From an uncultured Bacillota bacterium (GTDB lineage: Bacteria > Bacillota_I > Bacilli_A > RF39 > UBA660): DNA of 19,321 nucleotides. The first letter of the stretch is position 1; each line of letters starts with the position of its first letter. The notes beneath the pieces are model-generated. The model had not been told where the DNA came from. It searched no databases and saw only the letters and a list, made by a program, of their open reading frames with translations. The stretch lies in the NCBI GenBank assembly GCA_945928335.1, contig CAMENK010000005.1:1-19321 (forward strand). The letters are read 5' to 3'. Position numbers and translations under genes: made by a program. Below, one piece after another: positions 1-8,339 of this stretch.

Positions 1-336
1 CATACTAAGTACCCCTACTCTATATAAATTATTAGAATTTGAAAGTAGGGCAACTTTTTTATTTATTTTAGTAACTATTACCTTCCCTATCATAAAAGCC
101 CCTACTCCAATAATTAAAGTCAAGAGTAGGCCAAAATTATAATATAAATTCTTAAAACTTTCCGGTATCAAATCAAAAACTGAAATACATATCATCACAC
201 TTAGTGAAAAACTTAATGCAAATGATAAGAAGGCATCTTTATCTTTAAATTTAAAAAATACTACTACTCCACCTATTAAAGTACTTAAACCAGCTAAACT
301 TGATATAATTAAAGGTAATAAAACATTATTATTCAT
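1..336 (-). CDS. ZIP-family metal (zinc) transporter, N-terminal part, cut by window edge
   Basis: The frame opens with ATG at 334-336 and stays open for 112 codons to base 1, so only the N-terminal part is visible. The translation begins MNNNVLLPLIISSLAGLSTL and continues with a Gly-rich stretch, a conserved-looking ALSFSLSVMICIS helix, a short loop with DLIPESF, and another helix around LIIGVGAFMIGK. This succession of about three membrane segments, with acidic and Pro residues after the second, is typical of ZupT/ZIP (SLC39-like) transporters, which move Zn2+ and other divalent metals into the cytoplasm. The metal-binding HNxPEG helix should lie further on, outside the window. The ribosome site is weak, and I see no convincing Zur operator or promoter upstream. 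A different polytopic family is possible but less likely. Confidence 0.72.
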   Translation of the reverse strand, partial: MNNNVLLPLIISSLAGLSTLIGGVVVFFKFKDKDAFLSFALSFSLSVMICISVFDLIPESFKNLYYNFGLLLTLIIGVGAFMIGKVIVTKINKKVALLSNSNNLYRVGVLSM

Positions 337-425
337 ATAATCACTACTTAATTTTATGAATTCTTAATAACTATATTACTTTTTCTAAGTTTAAATATGC
401 GAACATATTGACTTTTTGCATAATT

Positions 426-555
426 GGAGTTGATAAATCTATGAAAATTCAATCAGGTTATTCATATCACATTAAAAAGGTAAACCTGAAGAAGAATTAC
501 AATAATATAAATTAAAAAAACTAGCAAATTTTTATGCAAATTTTACCAGTACAAT
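426..555 (+). pseudogene. Remnant resembling the start of a ToxN/AbiQ-type (type III TA) toxin
   Basis: A good ribosome site (GGAG, 426-429) precedes ATG at 441. The frame starts MKIQSGYSYHIKK and then ends after 24 codons at TAA. The GYSYHIK string close to the N-terminus is what I remember from ToxN/AbiQ-like endoribonucleases of type III toxin-antitoxin systems. Directly after it another frame reads KPEEELQ, a stop, then YKLKKLANFYANFTSTI and a stop near 560. This looks like a gene reduced by internal deletion and point mutation. No tandem antitoxin RNA repeat remains upstream. The family assignment rests on a short motif recalled from memory and is tentative; the second segment may belong to another gene. 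Confidence 0.3.
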
Positions 556-596
556 TTAATAGTTAATTTTTTCCACCAAAATTTTTATATTTTAAT

Positions 597-625
597 GAAT
601 TATAAAACTAGTAAAGTCCATAATA
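597..625 (+). promoter_or_regulatory. Candidate forespore (sigma-G/F-like) promoter of the Arg/Asn-rich small gene
   Basis: GAATT (597-601), a 17-base spacer, then CATAATA (619-625). The Bacillus sigma-G consensus is roughly GMATR, 17-18 bases, CATWHTA, so the -10 fits fully and the -35 in four of five positions. The predicted start, about base 632, falls at the beginning of the ribosome site. The layout matches the candidate promoter in front of gpr. An AT-rich chance match is possible. Confidence 0.35.
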
Positions 626-645
626 ATAACAGGTGGTGATTAAGA

Positions 646-774
646 ATGGCTAATGCTAGAAATCAAGCTAGAAATAATTCTAGAAGTAGAAATACAAATA
701 ATACAACTACATCAAGAAACACTTCTAGAAATAGTTCTAGAAATACATCAAGAAATTCAGCAAGAAATAAATAG
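646..774 (+). CDS. 42-residue Arg/Asn/Ser-rich basic protein, candidate spore DNA-binding protein
   Basis: ATG at 646 follows AGGTGGTGAT (631-640), which matches an extended Shine-Dalgarno with one mismatch; the stop TAG is at 772-774 and a hairpin terminator follows at 782. The product has 12 Asn, 9 Arg, 8 Ser and 6 Thr, no acidic residue, and only Ala as non-polar residue apart from Met1. Arginines recur every fourth residue (R5, R9, R13 and R24, R28, R32, R36, R40), in units of the type SRNT/SRNS/ARNK. The DNA shows matching 12-base imperfect repeats (TCTAGAAATAGT-like) at 711-771. The periodic Arg and lack of acid residues resemble protamine-like or other nucleic-acid-binding proteins. 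I do not recognise a family; it is not an alpha/beta SASP. Ribosome site, start, stop and terminator make a real gene likely, while the function is inferred only. Confidence 0.7.
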   Translation: MANARNQARNNSRSRNTNNTTTSRNTSRNSSRNTSRNSARNK

Positions 775-781
775 AAAAATG

Positions 782-810
782 AAAAGAGACGATTATTTGT
801 CTCTTTTTAG
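782..810 (+). terminator. Rho-independent terminator, probably bidirectional
   Basis: AAAAGAGAC (782-790) pairs perfectly with GTCTCTTTT (799-807) around an 8-base loop, followed by T residues. The opposite strand also has a T-rich tail, so it can end both the small Arg/Asn-rich gene and the convergent gene, whose stop codon (793-795) lies in the loop. Confidence 0.8.
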
Positions 811-1155
811 TTTTCTAGCATTTTCTATAGTTTTATCATATTCCATAAAACAAATACTATTACATTTATTTTGTCTATAAAAATTATTCATAGTACAAGT
901 CCATAGAATTTTTTGCATAAATAAATTCCATAGATTATTTTTCTTTAATTCTTCTGCATAATTAATATCTACATATAATATAAAATTTACTTCGTTTTTT
1001 ACTAAAAAACAATTAAAATCTTGTTTAGAAAAATCATGATAAACAACAAATATTTTATAATGATTGAGTATTTCCTCATATGAAAAAGAATTTGTGTTAT
1101 TGTTTTTAGTTTCTAATAAGATTTTTTTTATTAAATATCTAATTTTATTTTTCAT
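793..1155 (-). CDS. Hypothetical 120-residue protein downstream of deoB
   Basis: ATG at 1153-1155 is preceded by GAGGTG seven bases upstream, a convincing ribosome site, and the gene starts 20 bases after the deoB stop, so it is probably the last gene of the xerD-deoB transcript. The product has a basic N-terminus, a central stretch with alternating hydrophobic residues (NFILYVDINYAEELKK) and a basic C-terminus. There is no signal peptide or clear membrane segment. The general shape (small strand-rich domain, then a helix ending in MEYDKTIENARKL) is faintly like a shrunken ImmA/IrrE-type domain, but the HExxH motif is absent, so I assign no function. In Bacillus a purine nucleoside phosphorylase gene occupies this place; this is not one. 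Confidence 0.6.
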   Translation of the reverse strand: MKNKIRYLIKKILLETKNNNTNSFSYEEILNHYKIFVVYHDFSKQDFNCFLVKNEVNFILYVDINYAEELKKNNLWNLFMQKILWTCTMNNFYRQNKCNSICFMEYDKTIENARKLKRDK

Positions 1156-1175
1156 AGAAAAAGCACCTCAAATAT

Positions 1176-2333
1176 TTATTTTAACATATCTAAATAACTT
1201 TTTCCTAATCCTAATTTATTTTCTATACCAAAATTATCTAAAATAGTAGCACCTATATTAGCAAATGTTTGAGTTGTTGGTAAAGCACCATAATATTCAA
1301 ACTTTTTAGAATAAAATAGTACAGGTACATTTTCTCTAGTGTGATCTGTTCCTCTAAAAGTGGGATCATTACCATGATCAGCTGTAAATATTACTAAGTC
1401 TTCATCAGATAATTTATTTAAAAATATTGGTAAATAATGATCTAACTCTTCTAAACAATTTAAGTAACCTTTTTTATCCCTTCTATGACCATATAATGTA
1501 TCAAAATCATTTAGATTTAAGAATAAAAAACCATTAAAATCAGTTCGAGTAAAATCAATTAATTTCATTAAACCATCTATATTATCTGTAGTCTTAACAC
1601 CTGTAGTTATACTTTTATTTGCAAATATATCTTTTATTTTTCCAATTGCTATTACATCCAAACCATTATCATACATTAAATCCATAAAATTTAAAGGTGG
1701 AACTTTGGCATAGTCATGACGTCTTGGAGTTCTAGTAAAATCACCAGGTTTTCCAATAAAAGGTCTTGCTATAACCCTACCAATATTATATTCTTCTCTA
1801 AAAACTATTTCACTTATTTTTTCACATATAGAATATAATTCTTCAACTGGAACTATATCTTCATGAGCGGCTATTTGTAATACTGAATCCGCGCTGGTAT
1901 AGATGATTAAAGCTCCTGTTTTCATATGTTCAGCACCAAGTTCTTTAATAATTTCAGTACCACTAGCAACACAATTTCCTATAAAACTTTTACCAGTAAC
2001 TCTTTCTATCTCACTCATCAAAAGTGTAGGAAAACCTTCTGGATAAGTTTTAAATGGAGTGTCTAGTATCATTCCCATCATCTCATAATGACCATTTAAT
2101 GTATCTTTAGCATTATTAGCTGGTTCAACTATTCCATGATAGCCTAACTTTGCTTTTTTATCATTACTAACAAGATCTAATAATCCTAATTTCTCAAAAA
2201 CTGGTAATCTATAAATTCCATCATCTATAATATGTTTTAAAGTATTTGAACCTACATCTCCATATTTTTCAGCATCTTTAGCTTCCCCTACTCCTAAACT
2301 ATCCATTACAATTAAAAATACTCTCTTATACAT
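1176..2333 (-). CDS. deoB: Phosphopentomutase
   Basis: Interconverts ribose-1-phosphate and ribose-5-phosphate (and the deoxy forms), linking nucleoside breakdown to the pentose phosphate pathway in the cytoplasm. The 385 residues match the usual DeoB length of about 390. Alkaline-phosphatase-superfamily metal ligands are visible: D11 in VMDSLG, D278 and H283 in FDTLYGHRRD, D319/H320 in TADHGND and H331 in TDHTRE. T78 in KDTLNGHYEMMG corresponds to the threonine that carries the phosphate. The cap domain lies between, roughly residues 95-215. The gene begins two bases after xerD, and its GGAGG ribosome site lies in the last xerD codons, so the two are translationally coupled; xerD-deoB is also the Bacillus order. 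No truncation is seen. Confidence 0.97.
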   Translation of the reverse strand: MYKRVFLIVMDSLGVGEAKDAEKYGDVGSNTLKHIIDDGIYRLPVFEKLGLLDLVSNDKKAKLGYHGIVEPANNAKDTLNGHYEMMGMILDTPFKTYPEGFPTLLMSEIERVTGKSFIGNCVASGTEIIKELGAEHMKTGALIIYTSADSVLQIAAHEDIVPVEELYSICEKISEIVFREEYNIGRVIARPFIGKPGDFTRTPRRHDYAKVPPLNFMDLMYDNGLDVIAIGKIKDIFANKSITTGVKTTDNIDGLMKLIDFTRTDFNGFLFLNLNDFDTLYGHRRDKKGYLNCLEELDHYLPIFLNKLSDEDLVIFTADHGNDPTFRGTDHTRENVPVLFYSKKFEYYGALPTTQTFANIGATILDNFGIENKLGLGKSYLDMLK

Positions 2334-2335
2334 TT

Positions 2336-3214
2336 CTATTCCTCCTTTTTAGCGCGTGGATGATACACGTCATAATTTTCTCTTAATATTTCATTAACTA
2401 CATGAGTATATATATTAGTGGTTGATATATTTTCATGACCCAACATTTCTTGAATACTTCTAATATCTGCACCCCCTTCAAGCAAGTGTGTTGCAAAACT
2501 GTGTCTTAAAACATGAGGTGTTAATTTTTTATCAATTTTAGTCTTAACCCTAATATTTTCTAGTATAAAATTAAATCCATTTCTAGTAATAGGTTTCCCA
2601 TGATTATTTAAAAATAATTCATTATAACTTTGCTTTTTTAATAATGCATTTCTATATTCCTCCATATATTTATTTAAATAAAAACTTGCAGTTTCACCTA
2701 TAGGTACTATTCTTTCTTTTTTACCCTTTCCTTTAACTCTAATAATAGAATTATACAAGTCAACATTAGAGTACTCTAAACTAACTAATTCGCTTACTCT
2801 AAGTCCAGTTGCGTACATTACTTCTAACATAGCTTTATTTCTATAGTCGAATGTAGTAACTAAAGGAAAATTAAGTAATGTATCTACTTCACTAATAGTT
2901 AAATATTTAGGTAAATTTCTTTCTGTTTTAAGAACACTTATATTTTCAAGTGGTGAAGTTTTAATAATCTTTTCTTCTACTAGATAATTATAAAAACCTT
3001 TTAAAGCACTAATATGTCTATTAACACTTTTAGGATTTAATTCTTTTTTTAAATCACTTAAATAATTTAATATATCTTCTACACTAATATCTTTTAAATC
3101 TTTGTTAAAATAATTATAAAAGCTATTTAAATCTAATTTATATGATTCAATAGTAGAATTTCCTAACTTTTTTTCAGTTTTTAAAAATATAAAATAATCA
3201 TCTAAATAATTCAT
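2336..3214 (-). CDS. xerD: Tyrosine recombinase XerD-like
   Basis: Site-specific recombinase that, with XerC, resolves chromosome dimers at dif under FtsK control. The 292 residues show an N-terminal SAM-like core-binding domain (about 1-90) and a catalytic domain with the complete set: R139 in ATGLRVSEL, K163 in the GKGKKER beta-hairpin, H234 and R237 in HVLRHSFATHLL, H260 in MLGHENISTT and the nucleophile Y269 in NIYTHV. The length and the position upstream of deoB favour XerD over XerC or a phage integrase. The start ATG has GAAGG seven bases upstream. It is preceded by the parC terminator, so it has its own promoter; TATAGT just upstream may be its -10. Confidence 0.9.
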   Translation of the reverse strand: MNYLDDYFIFLKTEKKLGNSTIESYKLDLNSFYNYFNKDLKDISVEDILNYLSDLKKELNPKSVNRHISALKGFYNYLVEEKIIKTSPLENISVLKTERNLPKYLTISEVDTLLNFPLVTTFDYRNKAMLEVMYATGLRVSELVSLEYSNVDLYNSIIRVKGKGKKERIVPIGETASFYLNKYMEEYRNALLKKQSYNELFLNNHGKPITRNGFNFILENIRVKTKIDKKLTPHVLRHSFATHLLEGGADIRSIQEMLGHENISTTNIYTHVVNEILRENYDVYHPRAKKEE

Positions 3215-3249
3215 ATACCTTCACTATAATAATTATCTCATAAATAGGA

Positions 3250-3292
3250 AAAAAATAAAACCTTATTTACAATGAAATAAGATTTTATTTAA
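3250..3292 (-). terminator. Terminator after parC
   Basis: Read on the minus strand, CTTATTT (3281-3275) and AAATAAG (3268-3262) pair around a six-base loop. The stem can be extended to 12 pairs by flanking AAAAT/GTTTT (one T-G wobble) and is followed by a run of T. It separates parEC from xerD-deoB. Confidence 0.75.
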
Positions 3293-3337
3293 TCTTTATA
3301 TTTATTACTATTTAAATTATAAAAATTTTCATAGGCC

Positions 3338-5890
3338 TTATATTTTAAATTCATCAAAGAAATCACTCATTGTCATAGTTTCATATACAACTTCTTTAGG
3401 TTTTTCTTCTATTTTTTTTATTTCTTCTTTAGGTATATCTTTTACTTCAGTTATATTTTTTTCACTTATTTCTTCTACTACCTTAAGCCTAGCTTCTTTA
3501 AATACATCCGTAATTGTCTCTTTATCTAGAACACTACCAGTACTTTGTTTATCCATTATATTTATGTCACTAGATTTAATCAAAGAAGTCTCATCTTTTA
3601 TAATACCATAGTTAGTTTTAGAGTTTCCTGCATATGATTTAACTATATCATATTTTTTAGATTTAGGACTCTTTAATATATTTTCACCTTTTAAACTTCT
3701 CTTAGAAAATTCTATATCATCTAATTTAACTCTTTTAGCAGTATTTTTATCAGTAAACAAAGTAATATATTCATGTGTAGCATTAGTTATAAAACCATTA
3801 ACTACTTCATCATTAGTTAACTTAATTCCTTTAACCCCGCTCGCTTTTGGCCCTACTACAGGTATTTCATCTTTATTAAACTTAAGTGCAAATCCATTTT
3901 TAGTTACTATATATACATCACCTTCATTTATACTAGCACCTACTACTTGATCATTATCTTTTAACTTAAAGATAGTCATAGGTTTAGAATATCTAGTAAC
4001 AGGAAGTGTTTTTAATTCAGTACGTTTAACCATACCAGTTTTACTGAATAAAGTTATTGTTCTATCATCAAAATCTTTAATTCCAAATGAACTTACAATA
4101 GTTTCCCCTTCTGATAAAGTTATATAGCTACTTATATGTTTTCCTATATCTTTATATTTAGTTTCATTTATATCTCTTATAGGTAAATAGCAATAATTAC
4201 CTAAACTAGTTATTAATATTATAGTATCTATATTATTTATTTTATATAATCCAAGTAAATAATCGCCTTCTTTTATACCATATGGGGTATCTTTACTAGC
4301 ATTATAACTTTTAATACTAACTTTCTTTATATAACCACTTTTGCTAACGCTTACAATGAAATCTTCTTTCGGAATCATAGATAATTCATCTATCTTAATT
4401 TCAGTTATTTCATCTTTTATAATAGTTCTTCTAGGTGTAGCAAAATCTTTCTTTATTTGTCTTAATTCATCTTTCATAACATTTTTCAAAATATTTTCAT
4501 CATTTAATATACTATTTAAATATTCTATAGATTTCATAAGTTCATCATATTCGTTTCTTAAATCAGTTACATCAGTATTAGTTAATTTATATAATTGCAT
4601 CATAACAATAGCAGTAGCTTGTTCAGTAGTAAAATCATATTCTTTAACTAAGTTTTCAATTGCATCTTGCTTATGTTTACTTTTTCTAATAGTTTTAATT
4701 ACTTCATCAAGTATATCTAATGCTTTTATAAATCCTTCTACTATATGCATTCTTTTCTTTGCGTGTTCTAGTTCAAAAGTAGATCTATTTATTACTACTT
4801 CTCTTTTATGTTTGATAAATGCATCTAATATTTCTAATATACCTAAATTTTTAGGTCTTTTATTATCTATAGCTACGACATTAAAGTTATAGTTTATTTG
4901 CAATTCAGTATTTTTTAATAAATAGTTTATAATTAAGTTAGCATCTGCATCTTTTTTTAATTCAATTACTAATCTTGCTAAATTTATTTTATCTGATTCA
5001 TCTATTACTTCTACAATACCATCTATTTTTTTATCGTATTTAATATCTTCTATTTTTTTCTTTAAAGATTCTTTTAATACTTCATAAGGTATTTCTTTTA
5101 TAAGTATTTGTTTTTTACCTTTTTCTTCTATTATTTCATAATTAGCTTTAACTATTACTTTTCCTTTACCAGTAGTATAAGCTTCAATTAAACCAGCTTT
5201 TCCTTCAATAACACCACCAGTAGGAAAGTCAGGACCTTTTACTATTTCAAGAATAGTATCAAGTCTACAATTAGGACTATCTATTCTTTTTATAGTCGCG
5301 TCTATTACTTCACCTAAATTATGAGGTGGTATATTTGTCGCATATCCTGCACTTATACCAGTTGAACCATTAACTAATAATGCTGGAAAATGTGCTGGAA
5401 GTACAGTTGGCTCTAAATCTTCATCACTATAGTTAAGAGTCATTTTAACTGTATCTTTATTGATATCTTGAAGCATAACCCCTGCAATTTTAGATAATCT
5501 TGCTTCAGTATAACGACTTGCTGCTGGTCCATCTCCATCTATTGAACCATTATTACCATGAATTTCAACTAAACATTCTCTCATTTTCCAAGGTTGACTT
5601 AATCTAACTAATGCATCATATATTGAAGAATCTCCATGTGGATGATAATGTCCCATTATATCACCAACAGCTTTAGCACTTTTTCTAAATGGTTTATCGT
5701 ATGTATTTTTACTTTCATACATACTCCATAAAATTCTTCTTTGAACTGGCTTTAAACCATCTCTAACATCCGGAATTGCACGGTCTTGAATAATGCTTTT
5801 TGCATATCTACCAAATCTATCCCCCATTATTTCTTCTAGAGTATAGTCATATATTTTTTCTACTATTGTATTTTCTTTTTTACTTGCCAT
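3338..5890 (-). CDS. parC: DNA topoisomerase IV subunit A
   Basis: Breaks and rejoins DNA in the topoisomerase IV tetramer with ParE, decatenating daughter chromosomes. It has 850 residues: winged-helix/tower breakage-reunion domain (about 1-490) and a beta-propeller C-terminal domain (about 490-790), followed by a Lys/Glu-rich tail. The catalytic tyrosine is Y127 in AASRYTEARLS. The quinolone-determining region reads HPHGDSSIYDALVR, with S88 and D92 at the positions equivalent to E. coli ParC S80 and E84, so it keeps the sensitive-type serine. No GyrA box (QRRGGKG) is seen in the propeller, which supports ParC over GyrA. The ATG lies two bases after the parE stop, with AGGAGG inside the end of parE. 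The antisense open frame at 4341-4892 is a shadow. Confidence 0.95.
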   Translation of the reverse strand: MASKKENTIVEKIYDYTLEEIMGDRFGRYAKSIIQDRAIPDVRDGLKPVQRRILWSMYESKNTYDKPFRKSAKAVGDIMGHYHPHGDSSIYDALVRLSQPWKMRECLVEIHGNNGSIDGDGPAASRYTEARLSKIAGVMLQDINKDTVKMTLNYSDEDLEPTVLPAHFPALLVNGSTGISAGYATNIPPHNLGEVIDATIKRIDSPNCRLDTILEIVKGPDFPTGGVIEGKAGLIEAYTTGKGKVIVKANYEIIEEKGKKQILIKEIPYEVLKESLKKKIEDIKYDKKIDGIVEVIDESDKINLARLVIELKKDADANLIINYLLKNTELQINYNFNVVAIDNKRPKNLGILEILDAFIKHKREVVINRSTFELEHAKKRMHIVEGFIKALDILDEVIKTIRKSKHKQDAIENLVKEYDFTTEQATAIVMMQLYKLTNTDVTDLRNEYDELMKSIEYLNSILNDENILKNVMKDELRQIKKDFATPRRTIIKDEITEIKIDELSMIPKEDFIVSVSKSGYIKKVSIKSYNASKDTPYGIKEGDYLLGLYKINNIDTIILITSLGNYCYLPIRDINETKYKDIGKHISSYITLSEGETIVSSFGIKDFDDRTITLFSKTGMVKRTELKTLPVTRYSKPMTIFKLKDNDQVVGASINEGDVYIVTKNGFALKFNKDEIPVVGPKASGVKGIKLTNDEVVNGFITNATHEYITLFTDKNTAKRVKLDDIEFSKRSLKGENILKSPKSKKYDIVKSYAGNSKTNYGIIKDETSLIKSSDINIMDKQSTGSVLDKETITDVFKEARLKVVEEISEKNITEVKDIPKEEIKKIEEKPKEVVYETMTMSDFFDEFKI

Positions 5891-5892
5891 AA

Positions 5893-7794
5893 CTACCTCC
5901 TAAAATCATCTTCTAAAGTAAAGTCAACATTCTCATTTATCCATTCTTTTCTAGGCTCTACTTTATCTCCCATTAAAACACTTACTCTTTTTTCAGCAAG
6001 CATTGCATCTTCAATAGATACTCTTATTAAACTTCTATTTTTAGGATCCATAGTCGTTTCAAATAGTTCATCTGAATCCATTTCACCTAATCCTTTAAAT
6101 CTATTTATTTTATATTGCCCTTTAATATTTTTTCTTCTATTAGAAAGTTCCTCATCAGTTTGTATATATTCTTTAGTTTTACCAACTTCCAAACTATATA
6201 AAGGTGGATTAGCTATATAAAGCATACCATTTTCTATAAGACCTTTCATAAATCTATAAAAGAAAGTAACTAATAAAACTTGAATATGCGCTCCATCATC
6301 ATCAGCATCAGTCATTATTATTACTTTACCATAATTAGAATCGTTTGGATTAAAATCATTTCCTATACCAGCACCTATAGTTTGTATTATAGTATTTAAT
6401 TCCTCATTAGCATTTATATCATTAGTACTAGCTTTTTCACAATTAAGAACTTTACCTCTTAAAGGTAAAATTGCCTGAGTTTCACGATTTCTTCCAGTTT
6501 TAGCACTACCTCCAGCAGAGTCACCTTCCACTAAAAATAATTCATTTTTAGATTTATCTTTACCACTTGCTTTAGTAAGTTTACCATTAGTAATTCTATC
6601 TTTACCATTTTTATTTTTTCCATTTCTAGCTTCTTCTCTAGCTTTCCTAGCTGCTTCTCTAGCTACTTTACTTTTAAGTGCTTTATCCATTATTAAATTA
6701 GCAACACTTTTATTTTCATCTAAGTAATAACTTAATTTTTCATATACTATACTTTCTACTGCTGTCTTAGCACTAGGAGTACCCAATTTTCCTTTAGTTT
6801 GACCTTCAAATTGTAGTATTTCTTCTGGAACCCTTACACTTATAATAGCAGTTAATCCTTCTCGTGTATCACTACCTTCTAAAGAAGTATTTTTTCCTTT
6901 TAATAAATTGTTATTTTTAATATATTCATTAAATACTTTAGTTATAGCAGTTTTAAATCCAACTTCATGAGTTCCACCATCTATGGTTTTTACATTATTT
7001 ACAAATGATATTATATTCTCACTATATGAGTCTGTATAACACATAGCTATATTAATATCTATACCATTTTTTTCACCTTTAATATCAATTGTTTTATGTA
7101 ATGGAGTTTTATTCTCATTTATATATTCAACAAATGATACTAAACCATTATCATAATGATAACTTACGCTTCTTTCATTAACTTCATCAGTTACTTCAAT
7201 AGTTAAATTGTTTATCAAAAATGCACTTTCTTGCATTCTTTCACATATTGTTGTAAAACTAAATTTAGTTGTTTCAAAAATAGTCTCATCAGGCCAAAAT
7301 TCTACTGTTGTACCCGTTTTTCTACTTGTACCTATCTTCTTTAAAGAAATATCTACTTTTCCCCCATTTTTGAATGATATTTGATATGTTGAACCATCTC
7401 TATTTATAGTTACAACCATTTTTTTTGATAAAGCATTAACTACTGATGCACCAACACCATGAAGCCCTCCACTTACTTTATATTCACCAGTTTCAAATTT
7501 ACCACCAGCATGTAACACAGTATATATAACTTCCGGAGTAGACATACCACTTTCATGTTTTCCACAAGGAACTCCTCTTCCTTCATCACTTACAATTACA
7601 CTGCCAGTTTTAGTTAAAGTAATTTTTATTAAATTACCATACCCATTTATTGCTTCATCTACAGCATTATCTACTATTTCCCAAACTAAGTGATGTAGTC
7701 CTCTTTTATCAGTTGAACCAATATACATTCCTGGTCTTTTTCTAACGGCTTCTAAGCCTTCAAGTATTTTAATTGATTTATCATCATAAGCCAT
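5893..7794 (-). CDS. parE: DNA topoisomerase IV subunit B
   Basis: ATPase subunit of topoisomerase IV. In order: GHKL ATPase (EIVDNAVDEA with E39 and N43; D70 in VSDEGRG; the ATP-lid stretch EYKVSGGLHGVGASVVNALS at 104-123), transducer domain, then TOPRIM with LFLVEGDSAGGSA near residue 420 and the metal-binding acids TDADDDGAH about 70 residues later, and the C-terminal MDPKNRSLIRV...DKVEPRKEWI block. The 633 residues fit Gram-positive ParE/GyrB. The STDKRGLHHLVWEIVDN start and the parC gene immediately downstream favour ParE. The ATG is preceded by AGGAGTG. Y105 is equivalent to the tyrosine AMPylated by FicT toxins in E. coli ParE; a Fic gene lies about 2 kb upstream. Confidence 0.94.
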   Translation of the reverse strand: MAYDDKSIKILEGLEAVRKRPGMYIGSTDKRGLHHLVWEIVDNAVDEAINGYGNLIKITLTKTGSVIVSDEGRGVPCGKHESGMSTPEVIYTVLHAGGKFETGEYKVSGGLHGVGASVVNALSKKMVVTINRDGSTYQISFKNGGKVDISLKKIGTSRKTGTTVEFWPDETIFETTKFSFTTICERMQESAFLINNLTIEVTDEVNERSVSYHYDNGLVSFVEYINENKTPLHKTIDIKGEKNGIDINIAMCYTDSYSENIISFVNNVKTIDGGTHEVGFKTAITKVFNEYIKNNNLLKGKNTSLEGSDTREGLTAIISVRVPEEILQFEGQTKGKLGTPSAKTAVESIVYEKLSYYLDENKSVANLIMDKALKSKVAREAARKAREEARNGKNKNGKDRITNGKLTKASGKDKSKNELFLVEGDSAGGSAKTGRNRETQAILPLRGKVLNCEKASTNDINANEELNTIIQTIGAGIGNDFNPNDSNYGKVIIMTDADDDGAHIQVLLVTFFYRFMKGLIENGMLYIANPPLYSLEVGKTKEYIQTDEELSNRRKNIKGQYKINRFKGLGEMDSDELFETTMDPKNRSLIRVSIEDAMLAEKRVSVLMGDKVEPRKEWINENVDFTLEDDFRR

Positions 7795-7857
7795 TTATAT
7801 TCACTCCTATTATACGTTAACTTTACTTTGTAAGGTCAACTATCATCATCAATATTT

Positions 7858-7886
7858 ATCATATCATAAGATTATAGATTTTTCAA
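7858..7886 (-). promoter_or_regulatory. Promoter of parE-parC (vegetative sigma-A type)
   Basis: On the minus strand TTGAAA (7886-7881), 17 bases, TATGAT (7863-7858), giving a leader of roughly 57 bases. A second candidate, TTGACC-19-TATAAT, lies nearer but would start the RNA at or within the ribosome site; I prefer the first. Confidence 0.5.
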
Positions 7887-7921
7887 AGAAAAATACAGAA
7901 CTAATAAAAATTCTGTATTTA
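7886..7921 (-). terminator. Terminator of the fic-asnS transcript
   Basis: AAATACAGAA (7891-7900) and TTCTGTATTT (7911-7920) form a perfect 10-bp stem with a 10-base loop. On the minus strand a T-rich tail follows. It lies just after the 131-residue gene and before the parE promoter. Confidence 0.75.
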
Positions 7922-7931
7922 CTTTTCTTCA

Positions 7932-8327
7932 TTAATTAAATTTTTTTAAACTATATCTATTTCTTATTTCATATTTTATCATTTTAGTATATTCTTCTAA
8001 CGACATATTATATTTTTTTAATATATATTCTTTAGCATAAGTAAATTTATATGCACCTTCTCTATTAGCTAATAAAAAAGTTGTAATACACACATCTCCT
8101 TGATCGTTAGCAAGACTAATAACTTCATCAGTTTCATTAACATCTACATAGACTTTTTTTCCTAATTTTAGATCATCTCTAACTCCATATACATTAACCA
8201 TAAAATCATTTTCTCTAGAATAAGGCAAAGTGCCAAATAATATATCTTTTTGTTCAGACCTTAGCAAATATATTGTACAATTTTTTATTTGATTTATACT
8301 TACAATTTCAGTTTCTAGTATATTCAT
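7932..8327 (-). CDS. Hypothetical 131-residue protein after asnS
   Basis: The ATG at 8327 follows AGGAATTAAAA and lies 12 bases after the asnS stop; a terminator follows directly, so it is the last gene of the fic-asnS transcript. The first half (1-75) has the alternating pattern of a small beta-barrel (ETEIVSINQIKNCTIYLLRS, then KKVYVDVNETDEVISL). The second half looks helical, with a basic C-terminus (IRNRYSLKKFN). No membrane segment or signal peptide is seen. I do not recognise the family, and proximity to asnS does not by itself suggest a role. Confidence 0.65.
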   Translation of the reverse strand: MNILETEIVSINQIKNCTIYLLRSEQKDILFGTLPYSRENDFMVNVYGVRDDLKLGKKVYVDVNETDEVISLANDQGDVCITTFLLANREGAYKFTYAKEYILKKYNMSLEEYTKMIKYEIRNRYSLKKFN

Positions 8328-8339
8328 TTTTAATTCCTC

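Larger units (their letters stand above)
337..645. other. Intergenic stretch between divergent genes
   Basis: About 300 bases without an intact gene. It holds the start-side spacer of the ZIP transporter, a short degenerate reading frame from 441 (listed separately) and the candidate forespore promoter of the next small gene. There is an imperfect palindrome, TATGCGAACATA, around 396-407. I found no tRNA and no riboswitch. Confidence 0.5.

Noticed and set aside
396..413. LexA-like operator (CGAAC at about 400)
   Set aside because: Only one half-site matches the Gram-positive LexA box; the second half is TGACT instead of GTTCG.
653..880. 75-codon plus-strand frame starting MLEIKLEII
   Set aside because: It is an alternative frame through the 12-base repeats of the 42-residue gene, which has the ribosome site; the frame runs through the terminator.
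1064..1246. 60-codon plus-strand frame
   Set aside because: Antisense to two convincing minus-strand genes, with no ribosome site.
4341..4892. 183-codon plus-strand frame opposite parC
   Set aside because: It is fully antisense to the conserved parC sequence, rich in Ser/Leu/Ile as expected from an AT-rich antisense frame, and has no ribosome site.
5893..7794. GyrB instead of ParE
   Set aside because: The partner subunit lacks a GyrA box and has the GSIDGDGPAASRYTEARLS form typical of ParC, and the start of the protein resembles ParE.
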